Assembly: GCA_050084985.1 (NCBI GenBank)
Contig: JBITNC010000001.1
Location: forward strand, 115,816,001-115,880,000
Reading direction: 5' to 3'
Origin: Nageia nagi
Taxonomy: Eukaryota > Pinophyta
Length of the DNA stretch: 64,000 nucleotides
Part shown: positions 57,860 to 64,000 of the stretch, piece by piece
Position numbering within the stretch: position 1 is the first letter of the stretch
Layout of the letters: each line of letters begins with the position of its first letter
The notes under the pieces: generated by a model
The model's input: only the letters and a program-made list of their open reading frames with translations
Databases searched by the model: none
Told to the model about the DNA's origin: nothing
Translations under genes and position numbers: made by a program

Positions 57860-60420
57860 GAATGTGAAAGTGTTAACCTTTGTCAGCATGTGGTCTAGAA
57901 CATGCTAATCATCCATACATATTTTAAATTTATTCAAGTAAATCAATCATCCATATTAAATTTAATAAAAGAACATGCTTGATTTGTTAAACAAAGTTCA
58001 CATGTGCAAATATATGAAAATCAAAAATACATCCCATGTATCCAACACTTTTATCATCACCAAGTACCATAAATATAGAGAGATAATGTTGAGGATTTTT
58101 TTCTTATCTAAAATTAGGCCTTCACCTAGATGTCTGTAAGGTGGAACCTAGGTACTACCACTACATAACTAGTTCACCTTGGGTAGTAATATACTCCCAT
58201 AAGGAGAAGTACCTACTATTTTCTAAGGTTGTGACATATGTTGGATCGACCAAATTATTAATCTTGATTAAGTTTTAAGATGTCCTCCTAGGTTATCAAG
58301 ATAATCCCTAAACGGATATGTGAACATGTGGTATCACTACACACATGCCTATCCATCTATTGGATTTATATCTATACCAACAGAGGAATTAGGGACAATT
58401 AATAAGCATAAATTTTCACCATTTGGATCATTTTACTAAAGGCTCTTGTTTGCCTTGTCCTCACCTGGTGGCTCCCTAAATAAGTCATGTTGTAAAATGT
58501 ACTTGTGAATGTGCTCATTTTAGGGGCTTACTCATTCAATGTTTGTAATTTTTGCATTAATAAATAAAGCAAAGATTCAAAAATATAAATTAAAGTGTGT
58601 AAAATGAAACATCATTCATTCATAACTTGGAACCTTAATATTCCAATGGATTTTGTTTACTAACCCCTAAAGGACATATTTAAATAAATCCATAAGTCCA
58701 TATTTTGCACAAGTTAACTTTACATAAGGAATTTATCAAAACAAAGATAAATACTTAGAGAGGCATAAAAAATGCATCATTTCCATAATTTACATAAGTC
58801 CATACATCTCTTTGAAGAAGAAATTTATTAAGGTAAACACATAAAATCTAAGTAATAGTCATGCAATATTTGCATAAGGATCCAAGAAAATTTAAGTAAA
58901 AAATCATAAAAAAATTTCCCCTTTTTACTTAAAAAAAAATAAGGCTTAAAGCAATATGATCACTGTAGCATGTTAGTTTACCTTATAAATTTACCTAAAC
59001 AAAATACCAAAATTTACCATAAAAATCACTCTTTCTAAGTAAAATCCCTATAGCATTAAACAAATATTTGTATATAAAAAATTTCTCTAAAATGCTTAGC
59101 TATAAATTTTCATTAACAATTTATCTTTGTAACTTCAAAAATATTTTAACTAGTATATATATTTGCTAAAGAAATTTTAAGGAAATAACAATAATCTCTA
59201 CAATATTACCTTCCCCTTTTTAACTTCAAAAAAGTACTTTACTCATGATTTTCTCTAAATGAATAAGGGAAGTATTTAATAAGCCATGATTCAATTTGAC
59301 TTTCACTCTACTCCAAGTCAAAGTGAATTAATGAAAAAATGATGAGCAAAAATTAAAAATAATTTTATCAAGCATACTTTTAAAATATGTTCTCCCAACA
59401 TTGGACATCCATTAATGGAGAAGAGAAACATATGGATGTCAACCAAAGACATAAATGCTTATACTATCTACATAAAAGGGTTAAAAAAAATTTAAAAAAT
59501 AGAAGACAAACACTAAGAGGTTTGAGCATTGAGAGGGTTGAGCAATCATGGGAAGGAGAGAACCATAAGGAAAGTGAAGTAGGAGGCTTGGTGGTAAGTT
59601 AGAAGAGGCTAACTGCAAGGGCTCCCTTTTTTAATGGCCTTTCATGGAAACAAATGATGTGAGGCTTGGAAGTAATGAAGTTAGGAGGTTGATCATGATG
59701 GCTGCACTGTGAGGAGTCCAACTAGATCAATTCACCTTTCCAATCATCCTCAAGACTAGTATCCTACTTGGCATTCCACATGGCATGATAGAGGAAAGAG
59801 CAGCAAACATTTGGTGATCATAGGATTTGGCGTAATAGAGGAGGGTGGAGGGTAGGTCTATGTGGGGTTTGAAACCCCTAAAATAAGTAGCAAGTACTCA
59901 AAGGGCATTATCAGACAAAGTGGACTCCCCCTATATGTGTCTCAAACATGAGAAATTTGAAAAAAAAAATGATTTTTTATTTTACAAATTTTTGTATATA
60001 TAAAAAAACCATACTTTTTTACATACATATTTGATTTACAATAAAAATGCAACTCCCCTTTTTGTTAGTATAAAAAATAATTGTAAAAAAAAAATGTAGA
60101 ATACAATTATTTTTTAGAAAAGAACTTAATGTAGGCAAAGCTATAATTTTTTTAAAAAATATAGCAATAGAGTAATATTTGTAAAAATAAACAAATAATT
60201 GCATTATATTGCTATTTAAAAATATATTTTACAAAAAAAAAAAAAATGAACTAGCACATAACATATATGTTAATATCATAAATCAATAATACAAAAAATA
60301 ATCAAGAAGGAAGGAATTTATTCCTTCTTTTGAGTTTACCTCAACAAGACCTTAAAATTGAAGTAAGAAGACTTTCAAGTTGAATGAAGAGGATCTCCAA
60401 AATGTTAAAAAGTAACCTTC
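57860..60420 (-). other. Long untranslated leader of the copia element
   Basis: No coding domain on either strand. It is AT-rich except for a less AT-rich stretch at about 59,590-59,900. Poly-A/T runs mark 60,060-60,245. It may contain a captured fragment, but nothing was recognised. Confidence 0.5.
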
Positions 60421-60424
60421 AACC

Positions 60425-60440
60425 TTGCTCTAAGACCAAA
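60425..60440 (-). promoter_or_regulatory. Primer-binding site of the copia element
   Basis: The reverse complement reads tttggtcttagagcaa, directly inside the 5' LTR end and parallel to tttggtattagagcta of the 7.44-kb element. Confidence 0.8.
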
Positions 60441-60706
60441 TGAAAGGATTGAATAATAAAGAACACAATCCTTAAATACCAAGATCTCTTGAAAGCTCAC
60501 TCATTCAACAATAATCTAAAGCATAATCAATCGCATAAAGTGAATCAAGATATAAGGTTATTTCTCCAACTAGGAGTATATCCACTAATAAGATCTTACT
60601 TCATTCACAAAGATAACTCTCTTACAATCCTCCTAATCACTATCCTAGGGCATAACCTTTCTCCATAAATTGGTGAGTGATCACAAAGAGGGCCTTCTAT
60701 TTACAT
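60441..60706 (-). mobile_element. Truncated 5' LTR of the copia element (family C)
   Basis: It aligns with 52,761-53,027, sharing agatctcttgaaagctcactcattcaaca, gacaactctcttacaatcc and aattggtgagtgatc. Similarity stops at about 60,706, leaving the U3 part absent. Confidence 0.9.
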
Positions 60707-60719
60707 CCCAATATGGATT

Positions 60720-61990
60720 CTTGAACCCTATTGATACCTCCTCATTTATTATCTCCCTTACTAAGGTCTCTCCCTAATTTGGTTTCTCTACCTGGGTGTC
60801 TAGACCCTCGAGCACATCCATCTCTTTCTGATCATCCTCCTCACCTTTTCCCTCCTCATGTTGGTCATTCTCCTCAACCCATGGGTTGATTACATATGGA
60901 GGTATGTTTCCTATCTAGGAAATCCATGCTAGTAGCTTACCCCTTTATGGGATCTACCATGGCCCATACACATCAATAGTACCTACATCATCTCCTATTG
61001 ATCTCATCATTGGGGGTTTGGAGTATTATATAGCTTTGCATAGATAATTATTGGCATATTTGGGGCCTCCCTATCTACCTATTTGTACACAACATGGGCT
61101 CTAATGGAATGTATTGTTGTATGTCAAACTATTATTAAACCCATTCAAAGAAGAATACTTCTACATCTCGAACAAGGTATCCTTGTAGTTATAGTGTTTG
61201 TCTCACTCATGCTAGTTGCATTTCCCCCTTGGTCCAATGAGGGAAATCCTTCTATGACTACCATATAATATCCTATGGTTGTAACCTTGCTAGCATCCCT
61301 TTATACCAATTGATATAATCATTATAGGATCATCATCTAGCTTTCTCTAGCTTATTTAGACATCATCATGTAAAGGGGTGCTCTCACCCTGCAACTAGAG
61401 GTATGTTTGTGGTCATATATTTGATATGCACCATCATCAGTAATGTATTCAACCATTCTAGCTAAATATGCTCCCTTTCCCACACCTAGATCAATAGATA
61501 CAAGTTGATTCCTCTCCATCCTTGAGTCATGCCTACCACCTCTTTATAGGCCTACACCAACAATGTTGGATCCTAAGAAAATACTATCCTCTCCTACACC
61601 ATTCTTATCATGACCTCAAACATGTTCTATGTGAAACATGGTCCTAAGGAATCTAGTAGCACAAATGATGAAATCAACAACATAACAAGTATATCTCATC
61701 ATCCTAATCACTAGGTGTCATATAAGGGCATAGGAAAAATGTGATCTAGATATGTCCTCATGCATAATGGTCATCTTCCTAGTGGGGAGTATAAATGTGT
61801 AGTTATTTGGTTCAAAATTCTCCCTCAATGTATCCATGTACAAGGTATCATCAATTATCTTGTGAACCCATGTATCTCTAGTGAGGCCAATCACCACCAA
61901 TTAGTTCAAGTCAATATGGTATAGGATGTCTCATACTCTAACCAAGAGTGGATAAAATATTTTTCTAAGTTTTATCTGGCATAAGTTTCA
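60720..61990 (-). pseudogene. Possible second PMD-type gene fragment
   Basis: Minus-strand text from 61,900 reads GLTRDTWVHKIIDDTLY, then NNYTFILPTRKMTIMHEDIS. The latter resembles the NTFHLFNRETTIVPKDIYR segment of the PMD frame at 37.2 kb, and TWVHKI also recurs there (about 36,600-36,620). Further on are LVSIDLGVGKGAYLARMVEY (about 61,440-61,500) and an acidic stretch EENDQHEEGKGEEDDQKEMD (about 60,815-60,880), analogous to the Glu run in the other frame. Many stops and shifts break it. The family call is tentative; it rests on two short segments and the similar order. Confidence 0.4.
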
Positions 61991-61999
61991 TATGTTAGT

Positions 62000-63550
62000 C
62001 AGCATATTTTATAATTTATCATCATATCTCTATGTCTATATCAGTATGTGTTTTATGCATAATTATATTTCATTTTTTAGTTTGATTTATGTGTCAGCAT
62101 TGGTCATGTCCTAGGTTGTCTACATATTTCCCTAACTTGGATCATTATTCTAGTTTTGGCCAAGTTTGTGAATTGTTTGCCAAATCATATATGATTCTTT
62201 TGTATCAAAATCATACACATCATGTATGATTGATCAAACCCTAATCATCTACTAGGGGGGTGATTTTCTAAATCATCTGAATGATTAATGTAGTCATCTA
62301 GGTCCCAAATGATCCTCAAGTTCATATCATCTGAGACTTGAATGGTTTTCATAGTATAGGGCATAAAAAATAATATACATATCAATTTCATAAAAATATG
62401 AAATCTAACATATTTTAATCCAAATCAACATTTTAATATTTCAAAATTAATTTACTATATATTCTTGTGGAGTTTTGTTACATACATTTAGTCACTTTGG
62501 TTAAGGTTAAACTATTAGTTTTGTAAGCCCTTGGATTTTTCATATGCTCAATCTATGTTTTCTCATTTTTCCATTGAGGAGTGGGTGTTTTTCCTTGTCT
62601 CACAATACTTTTATTACCTACAAATCAATCATCTTTATGTTGTTTACACTATAATATTTTGTTAGTGGCTTTGTTTACCCCTTGTCAAGTTTTTCAAAGT
62701 TTGATATACATTCTTTTGGGCATTTTTAAATTACTATTGTGCTACTAATTGTCAATTCCTCAATTCATTTACTACTATTCTATTGTGTTTTATCCTAATA
62801 TTAAACTATTACATCATCCAAGGGAACATCACATTAGTTAATAAGTAACAACATTACCTTTTTGTATGATGATTCTTCAACTAGTCCTCCTTAGTCACAT
62901 CTAAGCCTATTCATCACCATGTGAAGTTTTATCTATCCCTTTCTAATGGTACCTCAATCTACAAGCACCAATCTTTAATCACCATGGATGGTCAAAGTAC
63001 AGCAAAGCAAAATGCCAAAGTTAATAGCGCAACTAACGAACCCTACAAGTCTTTTTTATTTTTATCTTTCATTATATCAAATCATACAAATAACCAATAA
63101 TCATTTTGATGATTTTGAAAACCCTAATTATATAGATGAATGATCTACAAGTTGTTCAAATGACTAGGTTTGATATCAATATCACCCATTTTGTCTATTA
63201 TTATTTTTTAATTTTATGCTCATTTTCATCAACCAATTAATTATCAATTTTAATCACTCCTTATCATACCTAACATCTTCTCATTTTAGGGGGAGGGATT
63301 CACACATTTTATCATTTTGGTCAAATTTTACAAGCTTCCTTCAACCTCATCACTAGCTTTTATCAAGGGCATCTTGAATGCATGGTCAAAATTTTGTATT
63401 ACAATTATTTATTGGGCATTATTACTTGACATAATTGATTGTAAATCAACATATTATAACATCATCATGGTTGATATTACCATTTTCTTATTCAAGCATC
63501 ATATTCCTATGTGCTATGTTTAAATTCTTCATATATCTATGAGTGTATGA
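62000..63550. other. AT-rich DNA, nothing assigned
   Basis: No coding match. Several atcatatatgat and catgatgtatgattgatca phrases at about 62,180-62,350 suggest a weak short repeat. A purine run ttttagggggaggga at 63,285-63,299 could be a polypurine tract, but no LTR was recognised after it. Confidence 0.4.
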
Positions 63551-63569
63551 TCAATATCTCATTTTTTTC

Positions 63570-63740
63570 ACTTCCCTTCAACTACTAGGGTGAGGCAAAT
63601 ATTATTGATTATTTATTTCCCTTCTACTATTGGGAAAAAGTACAGTCAGATCTCTTTGACTATTAGGGAAAATCATAGATCATTTATTTTCTTGTTACCC
63701 TTTCATTATTGGGGAAAATCAAAGATAATTTCTTTTCATA
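63570..63740. repeat. Tandem repeat of about 45-55 bases
   Basis: Phrases cttctactattgggaaaaag, actattagggaaaatcatagatcatttatttt and cattattggggaaaatcaaagataattt are successive diverged units, with a fourth likely beginning at ccttcaactactagggtgagg. Confidence 0.75.
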
Positions 63741-64000
63741 TTTAGATAAGATTAAATTTTCTTTAATTTTAGTGACCATATGATCCATTTGGCACATCTT
63801 GAGTAGGTCTACTCTTGGATGATATGATTACTTCCTTGATAATTATTGTTTATATTTATTTTGGTATTACATGACACTATGTCTTATGTTTAAATCAAAC
63901 CCATTTGATATTATGATGATCTAATATGGTGTGTCTATTATTGAAACAATGCTTATCATTACCATTTATGCTTGCATATCATATATTTTTATGCTTAGTT

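Larger units (their letters stand above)
52761..60706 (-). mobile_element. Ty1/copia retrotransposon, coding member of family C, minus strand
   Basis: LTRs bracket gag, protease, integrase, RT and RNase H in copia order on the minus strand. The primer site is rc of 60,425-60,440. The leader from primer site to gag start (about 57,850) is some 2.5 kb, unusually long for copia. The outer ~200 bases of the 5' LTR are missing where 60.7-kb PMD-like DNA begins. All domains carry stops or shifts. Confidence 0.9.

Noticed and set aside
59387-59602. 71-codon plus-strand frame rich in charged residues
   Set aside because: No family match and it lies antisense in the copia leader; nothing beyond the open frame supports it.
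1-64000. tRNA, rRNA or snoRNA genes
   Set aside because: Looked for A/B-box pairs, cloverleaf-like phrases and rRNA words while reading; none were convincing. A covariance-model scan would be needed to exclude them.

Overview
This window reads as repeat-rich, strongly AT-biased nuclear DNA of a land plant. It holds no bacterial operons, no CRISPR array and no RNA genes that I can recognise. The content is mostly old, heavily mutated LTR retrotransposons of both superfamilies (Ty1/copia and Ty3/gypsy), nested in one another, plus a few decayed host-type genes: DUF4220/DUF594, PPR and plant mobile domain (PMD). Elements this old, with long spacers and many minisatellites, suit a large, slowly purged genome such as a gymnosperm. 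That assignment is inference; nothing here fixes the species.

Layout. 1-2.3 kb: remnant of a plus-strand copia element. 2.3-8.2 kb: two related minus-strand DUF4220/DUF594 pseudogenes, a short 5' copy and a nearly full-length copy, each with a related upstream block. 8.9-14.3 kb: a minus-strand copia element whose integrase is split by about 1.35 kb of DNA carrying a PPR remnant between two blocks of one minisatellite. 15.4-18.0 kb: a gypsy LTR, primer site, gag and protease on the plus strand. 18.76-19.74 kb: a gypsy integrase on the minus strand. 19.75-22.72 kb: Tat-like gypsy RT, two RNase H domains and integrase on the plus strand, fused to an LTR at 22.73 kb. 22.73-40.28 kb: a composite flanked by two related gypsy LTRs. 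It contains a Tat-like gag, a nested complete 7.44-kb non-autonomous LTR element (27,683-35,122) and a minus-strand PMD pseudogene. 41.5-52.6 kb: a minus-strand Tat-like gypsy element (gag, PR, RT, RH, aRH, IN) with a likely 5' LTR. 52.76-60.71 kb: a minus-strand copia element with both LTRs, the 5' one truncated. 60.7-62.0 kb: a possible second PMD-type fragment. 62-64 kb: AT-rich DNA with a short tandem repeat.

How the parts relate. The 7.44-kb element has no recognisable pol. It shares LTR type, primer-binding site and 3' subterminal sequence with the coding copia element at 52.76-60.71 kb, and a solo LTR of the same family sits at 23.15 kb. This looks like an autonomous/non-autonomous pair. 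The non-autonomous member carries an unrecognised proline-rich plus coiled-coil reading frame. The PMD frame lies antisense between a gypsy gag and its downstream LTR, which fits an element-borne extra ORF. In the best-preserved frames almost every in-frame stop is one C-to-T or G-to-A change from Gln, Arg or Trp, as expected of long-term cytosine methylation. I see no intact, clearly functional gene in the window.
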